Below are positions 34,799-42,274 of a stretch of DNA of 64,000 nucleotides, one piece after another (the stretch's first letter is position 1; each line of letters starts with the position of its first letter). Position numbers and translations under genes: made by a program. Origin of the DNA: Candidatus Defluviicoccus seviourii (GTDB lineage: Bacteria; Pseudomonadota; Alphaproteobacteria; Rhodospirillales; Defluviicoccaceae); contig UXAT02000011.1 in assembly GCA_900609035.2 (NCBI GenBank), positions 1-64,000 of the forward strand. Direction: 5' to 3'. The notes under the pieces are model-generated. The model did not search any database and was not told where the DNA came from. It worked only from the letters and a program-made list of their open reading frames with translations.

Positions 34799-36681
34799 GC
34801 CCGCCTAAGGCACCCAAGCCGCCGAAACAGCCCAAGCGCCCAGCGAAGGGCGATGCGCTGGCGGCCCTGTTGCGCGATGCCGTCCGTCTGCATCAGGCGG
34901 GGGAGAGCGAGCGTGCTCAAGCCCTCTACGCACGCATCCTCAAGCTTGCGCCCGACCAGCCTGATGCCCTGCACTTGAGCGGCCTTCTCCGCTACCAGGC
35001 CGGCGCGCTGGCGGAGGCGGAAGCGCTGATCCGCCGCGCGCTGAGCTCAAATCCGCACGCTGCCAGCTATCACAACTCCCTTGGTGTCGTCGCCCTGGCG
35101 CAAGGCAGTGCGGAAGAGGCGCGGGCACACTTCACCGCCGCGCTCGCTCTCGATCCCGCCTATGCCCAGGCGCTGAACAACCTCGGCAATGCGCTGCAGA
35201 CCCTGGGCCGCCCGGACGACGCGGTTGCGGCGTACCGTCAAGCGCTGGCCCTTAAACCCGCCGATGCGGAACCGTTCAGCAATCTCGGCCGGGCCTTGCA
35301 GGCACTGAATCGCCCGGCCGATGCAGCACAAGCGTTCCGCCGTGCACTCGCTCTGAAACCCGCCTCGGCGGCGGCCAAACGCGGCCTGGCCGACGCTCTC
35401 GCCGGCACGCCGGCACGGGCGGAAGCCGAAGCGCTCTATCGCGAGGCGATCGCCTTAGCACCCGAAGACGCGCAGAACCGGGCGGCACTGGCGGCGTTTC
35501 TTGAGCGGACCGGCCGGCTGGAGGAAGCGCTCGCCGTGTCCGGCGAAGCGCTCGCCCGCGATGCTGGCAATGTGCGCGCCGCGGTCGCCCAAGCCCGCTC
35601 CCTGCGCCGGCTGGGCCGTGAGGGAGACGCGCTCGCGCGGCTGGACGGCCTCGATCTGAGCCAGGCCGATGCGAAAGCCCAGAGCTACGCCACCTTCGAG
35701 AAGGCGATGCTGAGCGACCGCCTGGGCGCCTACGCTCGGGCGATCGCGCTCTTCGCCGACGCAAATGCGCTGTTGCTGACGACGCCGGCCGCAGCTGGCA
35801 TCGATCGCGAGGCGTATCCGCGCCTGATCGCTAAGCTCAAAGCCTGCTTCACCGCCGACTGGGTCCAGGGATGGACACCAGCCGTCGAAGGGCCAAGCGA
35901 CCGGCTGGCGCCGATCTTCCTCATCGGTTTTCCGCGCTCGGGCACCACGCTTCTCGACCAGATCCTCGATTCCCATCCAGCACTCACAACGATGGCGGAA
36001 AAGGACGCGCTTGATGTCGTGCGCGCCCGCGTCGAGCGCCTGCCCGGCGGCTACCCGGACGCGCTTGCCCGCCTCGATGCGAGCACCATCCGGGATCTGC
36101 GCGATCTGTACTTCGCCCGTGTCCAGCACCATCTGGGCGGCCCGCCGGCCGGTATTCTGGTCGACAAGATGCCGCTCAACACCGTCGATGCCGGCTTGAT
36201 CTGGCGGCTGTTCCCGGAAGCCAAGATCCTGTTGGCGCTGCGCCATCCGTGTGACGTGGTCTTGAGCGGCTTTATGCAGCCGTTCCAGCTTAATCAGACG
36301 ATGATCCACTTCACCACGCTTGCCGGCACCGCGCGCTTCTATGCGGACGTGATGGGCCTGTGGCAGCGCTACGCCCAAGTGCTGCCGCTCAGCGTGATCC
36401 AAGTCCGCTACGAGGATCTGGTCGAAGATGTCGCCGCCGAGAGCAGGCGGATCATCGCCGGCTTGGGCCTCACCTGGGACGATGCGGTGCTGCGCTATGC
36501 CGAGCACGCCAAGGCCAGGGCGATCGCGACGCCCAGCTACCACCAGGTGGTGCAGCCAATCTACCGCCGCTCGGCCGGCCGCTGGCTGAACTATCGCGAC
36601 GCGTTCGTGGACGTGCTGCCGATCCTCGAACCCTTCATCGCCGCATGGGGTTACGACGGGGGTTACGGCGAGGAAGCCTGA
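34795..36681 (+). CDS. TPR-sulfotransferase fusion protein
   Basis: 628 residues. An N-terminal Lys/Pro-rich stretch leads to about seven TPR units (residues 20-300), then a sulfotransferase domain from about 370: FLIGFPRSGTTLLDQILDSHP (FPRSGTT at 379-385), MPLNTVDAGLIWRLFPEAKI, LALRHPCDVVLSGFMQ and VRYEDLVEDV. This TPR plus sulfotransferase layout occurs in proteobacteria, some acting like tyrosylprotein sulfotransferases; the substrate here is unknown. The GTG start overlaps the preceding stop. The last 47 bases overlap the convergent ThiE-like gene. Confidence 0.87.
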   Translation: MSPPKAPKPPKQPKRPAKGDALAALLRDAVRLHQAGESERAQALYARILKLAPDQPDALHLSGLLRYQAGALAEAEALIRRALSSNPHAASYHNSLGVVALAQGSAEEARAHFTAALALDPAYAQALNNLGNALQTLGRPDDAVAAYRQALALKPADAEPFSNLGRALQALNRPADAAQAFRRALALKPASAAAKRGLADALAGTPARAEAEALYREAIALAPEDAQNRAALAAFLERTGRLEEALAVSGEALARDAGNVRAAVAQARSLRRLGREGDALARLDGLDLSQADAKAQSYATFEKAMLSDRLGAYARAIALFADANALLLTTPAAAGIDREAYPRLIAKLKACFTADWVQGWTPAVEGPSDRLAPIFLIGFPRSGTTLLDQILDSHPALTTMAEKDALDVVRARVERLPGGYPDALARLDASTIRDLRDLYFARVQHHLGGPPAGILVDKMPLNTVDAGLIWRLFPEAKILLALRHPCDVVLSGFMQPFQLNQTMIHFTTLAGTARFYADVMGLWQRYAQVLPLSVIQVRYEDLVEDVAAESRRIIAGLGLTWDDAVLRYAEHAKARAIATPSYHQVVQPIYRRSAGRWLNYRDAFVDVLPILEPFIAAWGYDGGYGEEA

Positions 36682-37258
36682 TGCCGGCGACGCCACTGAT
36701 GCCGGCGATCCCAGCGATTGGCAAGCCGCTGAGCTGGCGCAGGGTCGCGGCGCTGATCCCGCCCAGTGCATAGACCGGCAGCCGACTCGCGCGGGCCAGG
36801 CGTGCAAAGCGGCAGACGCCTAAGGCCCGGCCGCGCGGATGGCTCGCGGTCGGGAACACGGGCGAGACGAGCACGGCATCGGCCCCGTGGGTGAACGCAC
36901 GGGCGATCGCGGCACCGGAGTGCGCTGCCGCCGTCACCAGCCAGCCCGACCGCTTGAAGCGCCGCCAGCCGGGCGCCGCCACCTGGCCCTCGGGGAGATG
37001 CAGGCCATCGGCGCCGATCGCGCGCGCAAGCTGGGCATCGCCAGCGACCAGCAGGAGCAAGCGCCGTTGCCGGCACAGACGTTTCAGCGCGCGCGCATGG
37101 GCAGCCCGCTCAAGTCGGCTGTAATCGCGCACGATCACCGCATCGCCGGGCTTAAGCCGCGCAATGTCCGTTGCCGGCTCAGCCACCCGCGCCGCATCGG
37201 TCATCAGCAGCCGCGCCGGCAGCGTACCTGCGGACCGCGCGCATTTGAGCGGGCGCAT
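36635..37258 (-). CDS. Thiamine phosphate synthase-like protein
   Basis: A TIM-barrel protein of about 207 residues resembling ThiE/TenI: AVIVRDYSRLERAAHARAL, LLVAGDAQLARAIGADGLHLPEG, ADAVLVSPVFPTASHPRG and LPVYALGGISAATLRQL. The usual HLGQxD metal/pyrophosphate motif reads HLPEGQ, so it may not be a standard ThiE. I chose ATG 37258 because upstream sequence in this frame is a shadow of yggS. Divergent from yggS by 43 bp, a common pairing in alphaproteobacteria. Its 3' end overlaps the TPR-sulfotransferase gene by 47 bases. Confidence 0.75.
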   Translation of the reverse strand: MRPLKCARSAGTLPARLLMTDAARVAEPATDIARLKPGDAVIVRDYSRLERAAHARALKRLCRQRRLLLLVAGDAQLARAIGADGLHLPEGQVAAPGWRRFKRSGWLVTAAAHSGAAIARAFTHGADAVLVSPVFPTASHPRGRALGVCRFARLARASRLPVYALGGISAATLRQLSGLPIAGIAGISGVAGIRLPRRNPRRNPMRR

Positions 37259-37301
37259 GGCCTCTGCTACCGTGGCCGCGGGCAGACGGCGGGAGCGGCG
37301 A

Positions 37302-38000
37302 ATGGCGGAGTATGTAACGGCTGACATTGCGGCAGCAGAGGTGCAGGCCAATTTCGCGGCCGTCAAGGCTCGCATCGCCACTGCCGCCCGCGAGGTTGGG
37401 CGGGAACCGGCCGAGGTGACGCTCGTCGCTGTCACCAAGACCCATTCTGCTGCCACAATCGGCCACGCGATTGCCGCCGGCCAGCGGGTGTTCGGTGAAA
37501 ACCGGGTGCAGGAAGCGTTCGCCAAGTGGCCCGCACTGAAGGCGGCGCACGCGGACATCCGGCTGCATCTGATCGGGCCACTGCAGCGCAACAAGGTCCG
37601 CCGCGCCGTCGGCCTGTTCGACGTCATCGAGAGCGTCGACCGCGAGGAGATCGCACGCGCGATCAAAGCCGCAGGGGCCGAACAGGGCCGAACACCGGAC
37701 ATCTTCATCCAGGTCAACACCGGCGAAGAGGCGCAGAAAAGCGGCTGCGCACCGGCCGAAGCCGACGCGCTGATCGCGCTCTGCCGGGACGAATGCGGTC
37801 TTCCCCTGCGGGGCCTGATGTGCGTGCCGCCGGTGGACGAAGAGCCTTCGCTGCACTTCGCGCTTCTGGCAACCATTGCCAAGCGCAACGGTTTGGCCGA
37901 GCTCAGCATGGGGATGACGGCGGATTTCGAGATCGCGATCCGCTTTGGCGCCACCCTGGTCCGGGTCGGCAGTGCCCTCTTCGGCGCCCGCGACCCCTGA
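37302..38000 (+). CDS. yggS: Pyridoxal phosphate homeostasis protein (YggS/PLPBP)
   Basis: A 232-residue PLP-binding protein of the alanine-racemase N-terminal fold with no enzymatic activity known; it buffers free PLP. VTLVAVTKTHSAATIGHAI carries the PLP Lys, and GENRVQEAFAKW, LHLIGPLQRNKVR and LSMGMTADFEIAIRFGATLVRVGSALFG are hallmarks. ATG 37302 matches the family start. Convergent with the GTP cyclohydrolase gene, 9 bp apart. Confidence 0.94.
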   Translation: MAEYVTADIAAAEVQANFAAVKARIATAAREVGREPAEVTLVAVTKTHSAATIGHAIAAGQRVFGENRVQEAFAKWPALKAAHADIRLHLIGPLQRNKVRRAVGLFDVIESVDREEIARAIKAAGAEQGRTPDIFIQVNTGEEAQKSGCAPAEADALIALCRDECGLPLRGLMCVPPVDEEPSLHFALLATIAKRNGLAELSMGMTADFEIAIRFGATLVRVGSALFGARDP

Positions 38001-38009
38001 TCGGCGGCG

Positions 38010-39149
38010 TCAGTCCAGGTGGCCGCCGCGCGCGAGCTTGGTGCGAATGTAATGCTCGTTGTGGCGGTTGGTGGGGAAGGTGTGCGGCACCCGCTCCGTG
38101 ACCGTGATGCCGAGACGGGTCAGTGCTGCCACCTTGTCCGGATTGTTGGTCATCAGCCGTACCCGCGTGACGCCAATGGCCCTCAACATTTGCGCCGCCG
38201 GCAGATAGACGCGCTCGTCGGCTTCGAAACCCAGCTGCTCGTTGGCATCGAGGGTGTCGAAGCCCTGATCCTGCAGGGCATAGGCGCGCAGCTTGTTGAC
38301 GAGGCCGATGCCGCGACCCTCCTGCGCCAGGTAGAGGATCAGCCCGCCGCCGGCTTCGGTGATCGCCGTAATCGCACCGCGCAGCTGGTCGCCGCAATCG
38401 CAGCGCAGGCTGCCCAACAGATCGCCGGTGAAACAGGCCGAATGGACCCGCGTCAGCACCGGCGCATCAACCTGCGGGTCGCCCAGCTTGATGACGTAGT
38501 GCTCGAAGCCGCCGTCCAAGGGGCGGAAGGCTGCGATCAGAGCGTCTTCAGCGCCTGCTAGTGGCACCCGCGCCTCGGCCACCCGCTTCAAGGCGCGCGC
38601 CGTGGTGGCGAGGTACTGGAACACGTCGCCAGCATCGACAGCGAGCAGATCGTGGCGCATTGCCCAGGCGGCCAAGTCCTCGGCGTCTGCGCCAGCGATG
38701 TCGGCAATCACCGCCGCCGGCAACAGCCGCGCGGTCTTGGTCAGTTGCAGCGCCGCTGCTTCCAGTGCGTGCGGCTCGACCTCGGTGATGGTGCATTCCT
38801 CGGCAGCCGCCACCGGCAGCGCCGCTAAAGGATCGGCGATGGCGCGTACCGTTTCGAGTGAGAGCGGCGCTGGCGGTGTCACCACCACGATGCGCAACGC
38901 GGCCGGCAGCAGACCAAGCACGCTCGCCCGCCGCGCGGTCAGGGCAACTCGTGCCGCACCGCCGGCCCGCACGGTGAGCTCAACCAGGCGCTCCGCCGTC
39001 GCTGCTTCCGCCGCCATCATCAGCGCACCTTGGCCATCGCCGCCCGTGACTGCCACCGCCCGGCCACGCCGAAGCTCGGAGATCGCCCGCTCGACGCTAA
39101 GAAGCGACAACGGCTCGCGCGAAACGGGGATGAGATGGCGGTACGGCAT
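38010..39149 (-). CDS. ribA: GTP cyclohydrolase II (RibA) with degenerate N-terminal domain
   Basis: First step of riboflavin synthesis from GTP. The C-terminal half is a normal RibA: VHSACFTGDLLGSLRCDCGDQ with the three zinc Cys, YLAQEGRGIGLVNKLRAY, and VRLMTNNPDKVAALTRLGI. The N-terminal 180 residues look like a RibB-type domain that lacks the expected EDE-type acidic motif, an arrangement frequent in alphaproteobacterial RibA. About 379 residues from ATG 39149; TTG 39185 is also open. No FMN-riboswitch-like sequence was noted upstream. Confidence 0.85.
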   Translation of the reverse strand: MPYRHLIPVSREPLSLLSVERAISELRRGRAVAVTGGDGQGALMMAAEAATAERLVELTVRAGGAARVALTARRASVLGLLPAALRIVVVTPPAPLSLETVRAIADPLAALPVAAAEECTITEVEPHALEAAALQLTKTARLLPAAVIADIAGADAEDLAAWAMRHDLLAVDAGDVFQYLATTARALKRVAEARVPLAGAEDALIAAFRPLDGGFEHYVIKLGDPQVDAPVLTRVHSACFTGDLLGSLRCDCGDQLRGAITAITEAGGGLILYLAQEGRGIGLVNKLRAYALQDQGFDTLDANEQLGFEADERVYLPAAQMLRAIGVTRVRLMTNNPDKVAALTRLGITVTERVPHTFPTNRHNEHYIRTKLARGGHLD

Positions 39150-39264
39150 AAGGGTTACAATAGGGCTGGCGGCGGCAGCCGGCAATCGGCGGAAGGCGCC
39201 ACCATCAAGCTCCCAGCGGTCAGTCTCGCCGGCACACGCACCAACCGGTGCCTTTCCACATCCC

Positions 39265-40452
39265 TCACGCTGGTCGCCGCATCACTTCCGGCAGGCGGGT
39301 GGCGGGGGGTGTATTGCGGCTGCGGTGCGCGCAGATGACGCCGTCGATGATCACCATGCCGATGCCGGGCAGGTCGCCGGCCTCGATGCTTTTCAGCAAT
39401 GTCGGCGCCGCCGAGTGCTGGGCGGTGTCCATGATGACGACGTCGCACGGCCGGCCCGGCGCGATGATGCCTTGAGCAAGGCCGTGGATGCGCGCGGTGT
39501 TGCCGGTGGCGAAACATAGCGCGGTCTCGGCCCCGATCTCGCCCAGGCTTGCGAGCATCGCGATCAGTCGGAGTAGCCCGAGCGGCTGCACGCCTGAGCC
39601 GGCCGGCGAGTCGGTGCCGAGGATGACGCGTTCCAGCTGCCTAAGCTCCTTCGCCAGGCGCAGTGCATGCAGGGCGGCGGTCAAGTTGCCATTGTGCACC
39701 AGCTCGATCGCCCGCGAGCAGCGCTCGCACAGGCAGGTGATCTGGGCGAGCGGAAGCGCTGTGTGGCCGCCATTGATGTGGCCGATGACATCCGCATCCG
39801 CTTCCAGCACCACGTCCTTGTCGATCAGGCCGGAGCCGGGGATCGACGGGCCGCCGGTGTGGATGGTCGAGCGCAGGCCATGCTTTCGCGCCCAGGCGAC
39901 CATCTGCTTCGCTTCGTCGGCCGCCTTGACGCTGCCGAGCCCAACCTCACCCAGGAGAGTAACGCCGGCGGCGGCCAGCTCAGCGAAGTCACTCTCCACC
40001 ATGCCGCGCTCGACCACCGGCGCACCGGCCAGCACCTTGACGCCTGCCGGCCTGGCGTTGGCGAAAGCCCGCTGGGCGGTGATCGCGTGCGCCTTGAGAC
40101 CGGTGATGTCCTTCGGCCGGCCGGGCAGGTGTACCTCGCCGGCGGAGATCATCGTCGTCACGCCGCCGTTCAGGGCACTGTCGATCCAGCCAAACTGGTT
40201 CTGCCGCGGTGTCCAGTCGGCGAACACGGGATGGACGTGGCTGTCGATCAGTCCCGGCGTGAGCGTCGCGCCGTGGGCATCGATCAGCGTCGCCGCACCG
40301 GCCAGATCGAGGTCACCTTCGCGGCCCACAGCGGTGATGAACCCACCTGCGGCGACAACGGTATCGGCATCAAGAATCGGCCGCTGCAAGTCGCCGCTGA
40401 TGAGGAGGCCGATGTTGCGGATGACCAGCTCCGGTGCCGCTGTCGCGCTCAT
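39265..40452 (-). CDS. Amidohydrolase, enamidase-like
   Basis: A 395-residue metal-dependent amidohydrolase. The HxH motif is intact (LTPGLIDSHVHPVFADW, about residues 64-80), later His residues are in LRSTIHTGGPS and VIGHINGGHTALP, and the catalytic Asp in LGTDSPAGSGVQPLG. The DSHVHPVFADWTPRQ stretch and NGGVTTMISAGEVH recall the enamidase of anaerobic nicotinate degradation. No other nicotinate genes are near, so the true substrate may be another cyclic or open amide. It is divergent from the GH3-type gene, with paired dyads in between. Confidence 0.78.
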   Translation of the reverse strand: MSATAAPELVIRNIGLLISGDLQRPILDADTVVAAGGFITAVGREGDLDLAGAATLIDAHGATLTPGLIDSHVHPVFADWTPRQNQFGWIDSALNGGVTTMISAGEVHLPGRPKDITGLKAHAITAQRAFANARPAGVKVLAGAPVVERGMVESDFAELAAAGVTLLGEVGLGSVKAADEAKQMVAWARKHGLRSTIHTGGPSIPGSGLIDKDVVLEADADVIGHINGGHTALPLAQITCLCERCSRAIELVHNGNLTAALHALRLAKELRQLERVILGTDSPAGSGVQPLGLLRLIAMLASLGEIGAETALCFATGNTARIHGLAQGIIAPGRPCDVVIMDTAQHSAAPTLLKSIEAGDLPGIGMVIIDGVICAHRSRNTPPATRLPEVMRRPA

Positions 40453-40514
40453 TGCTGCCTTGTCCCCGTGTTCTTTTCCCTCTTTCTGTTCTAGTCAGCG
40501 GTACGGGTGCTGCC

Positions 40515-40531
40515 AAGATTGGGGAAATCTT
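40515..40531. promoter_or_regulatory. 17-bp dyad AAGATT-N5-AATCTT
   Basis: Perfect 6-bp arms around GGGGA, in the 153-bp gap between the divergent amidohydrolase and GH3 genes. It has the same 6-5-6 layout and shared GATT/AATC core as the dyad at 40566-40582, with centres 51 bp apart (about five helical turns). It looks like one operator of a pair for a dimeric regulator, which is not encoded nearby. Confidence 0.5.
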
Positions 40532-40565
40532 CAGTAATCAAACGTGACTTGGCGCTTCCAAGGTG

Positions 40566-40582
40566 TTGATTTTAAGAATCAA
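40566..40582. promoter_or_regulatory. 17-bp dyad TTGATT-N5-AATCAA
   Basis: Perfect 6-bp arms around TTAAG, ending 23 bases before the GH3-type start. Its partner is 40515-40531; a lone half-site AATCAA occurs at 40536-40541 between them. The position would allow repression of the GH3 promoter or looping across the divergent gap. Regulator unknown. Confidence 0.5.
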
Positions 40583-40605
40583 GTGCGTATTCGTGGAAGG
40601 ACAGC

Positions 40606-42219
40606 ATGACATTGTTGGCTGAGACGACCAGTTCGAACCTTTCGCCCAAGGCGACGGCAGCAAACCCGCGCCGTTACGGCGGCTTCAATCTGCCATTGAC
40701 GGGCGCGCTCAAGCTCTACGCGCGTTTTCGTCAGCGTACGCTCGACACGCAGGACGCAGCCGGCGCGCAGCGCGCGCAGCTCCTGAAGATGACTGAGGCT
40801 TCCGCCGCGACACGGTTCGGCCGCGATCACGATTTTGCCGGCATTCGCACCATCGACGACTATCAGGCACGCGTCCCTCTGCGGACCTACAATCAGCTTT
40901 GGGACGGCTACTGGAAGGATGCCTTCCCGCGGCTAGTGGATTGCACCTGGCCCGGCACAATGGAGTTCTTCGCCGTCTCGTCTGGCACCTCCACCGGCAA
41001 GGTGAAGTACATTCCGTGTTCGCGGGAGATGGTGCGTGCCAACCGGCGCGCTGCGATCGACATCTTTGTCCACCACGTGCGCAACCGCCCGCACACGAAG
41101 GTGTGGAACGGCAAGTGCTTCGTGCTCGGTGGCTCGACGGCGCTGACCGAACAGGCGCCGGGTGTGCGCTCAGGCGACATCAGCGGCATCGCCGCCGCCG
41201 AGAAACCGTGGTGGGCGGGGCTCGGCTACTTCCCTGGCAAGGATCTGACCTACATCACCGACTGGGAAGAGAAGATCCGCCGCTTGGCGCCGCTGGCGCT
41301 TGAGGAGGACATCCGCTTCTTGAGCGGGGCGCCTGGCTGGCTCTCGATCCTGTTCGAGCGGTTGGCGGCATTGCGGCCGGAAAGCGGTGGCCGGGTCGCC
41401 GATCTGTTTCCCAACCTCGAACTGCTCGTGCACGGCGGGGTTAGCTTTGCCCCCTATCGCAGCCGGTTCGAGAAGCTGATGGCAGGCAGCCGCGCCGAGC
41501 TGCGCGAGGTCTATCCGGCGTCTGAAGGTTTCGTCGCCATTGCCGACCGCGGGCCCGGCGAAGGTTTGCGGGTCATCGTCGACAACGGCATGTTCTATGA
41601 GTTCGTGCCGGTGAGCGAACTGGGCGGGCCGAACCCGACCCGGCACTGGATCGGCAACGTCGAGACTGGCGTCGACTACGCGATCGCGCTCACGACCTGC
41701 GCCGGCTTGTGGAGCTATGTCATCGGCGATGTCGTCCGCTTCGTTGACACGAAGCCGCCGCGGCTGATCATCACCGGCCGCACCTCGTACATGCTGTCAT
41801 CTTTCGGCGAGCACTTGACCGGCGATCTGGTTGAGACGGCGGTGCTTGCGGCAGCGCGCGAGGTGGGCAGCGAGGTGAGCGAATTTGCTGTCGGCACTGC
41901 ATTCTCGGCCGACCGCGACTCACTCGGCCATCATGTCTATGTGGTCGAGTTCAGCGACCCCGAACGCCAAGGCGAATCCGTCGCCGCCTTCACCCGCGCG
42001 GTCGACCGGATCCTGCAGGAGCGCAATGAGGACTACCAGGAACGCCGCGCGGTCGATGTCGGTGTCGGCCCCCCGGTCGTGCATGCAGTGCCGCCCGGCA
42101 CCTTCGCCGCCTGGATGAAGAGCATCGGCAAGCTCGGCGGCCAGAACAAGGTGCCGCGCGTGATTGGCGATCAGTCGCAGCTCAAGGGCTTGCTCGATTT
42201 CATCAAGCGGGCGGGTTAG
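40606..42219 (+). CDS. GH3-family acyl-adenylating/amide synthetase
   Basis: A 537-residue member of the GH3 family, best known from plants where it joins auxin or jasmonate to amino acids through an acyl-adenylate. The ATP motif SSGTSTGKVKYIP is at residues 125-137, the second motif at VYPASEGFVAIAD, and GLWSYVIGDVVRF with RTSYMLSSFGEHL form the C-terminal part. Bacterial members are mostly uncharacterised. The ATG follows GGAAGGAC. It is convergent with a penicillin-acylase-family gene and divergent from an amidohydrolase, so three amide-related enzymes meet here. Confidence 0.87.
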   Translation: MTLLAETTSSNLSPKATAANPRRYGGFNLPLTGALKLYARFRQRTLDTQDAAGAQRAQLLKMTEASAATRFGRDHDFAGIRTIDDYQARVPLRTYNQLWDGYWKDAFPRLVDCTWPGTMEFFAVSSGTSTGKVKYIPCSREMVRANRRAAIDIFVHHVRNRPHTKVWNGKCFVLGGSTALTEQAPGVRSGDISGIAAAEKPWWAGLGYFPGKDLTYITDWEEKIRRLAPLALEEDIRFLSGAPGWLSILFERLAALRPESGGRVADLFPNLELLVHGGVSFAPYRSRFEKLMAGSRAELREVYPASEGFVAIADRGPGEGLRVIVDNGMFYEFVPVSELGGPNPTRHWIGNVETGVDYAIALTTCAGLWSYVIGDVVRFVDTKPPRLIITGRTSYMLSSFGEHLTGDLVETAVLAAAREVGSEVSEFAVGTAFSADRDSLGHHVYVVEFSDPERQGESVAAFTRAVDRILQERNEDYQERRAVDVGVGPPVVHAVPPGTFAAWMKSIGKLGGQNKVPRVIGDQSQLKGLLDFIKRAG

Positions 42220-42232
42220 GGCACGGGCATCG

Positions 42233-42274
42233 GCGTTCAGGCACCGGTGCTCAGGCACCCGCGTTCAGGCGCTG
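42233..42274. repeat. Three imperfect 14-bp tandem repeats
   Basis: GCGTTCAGGCACCG, GTGCTCAGGCACCC and GCGTTCAGGCGCTG follow one another between the convergent GH3 and acylase genes; the last unit includes the acylase stop codon. Shared core: TCAGGC. It may be replication slippage; no function is evident. Confidence 0.6.

Noticed and set aside
36635-37954. Long 439-residue version of the ThiE-like gene
   Set aside because: The first 230 residues are low-complexity antisense of yggS; the TIM-barrel homology starts at ATG 37258.
39265-40452. Nicotinate degradation gene cluster
   Set aside because: Only the enamidase-like protein is present; no nicotinate hydroxylase or later pathway enzymes lie nearby, so the pathway is not claimed.
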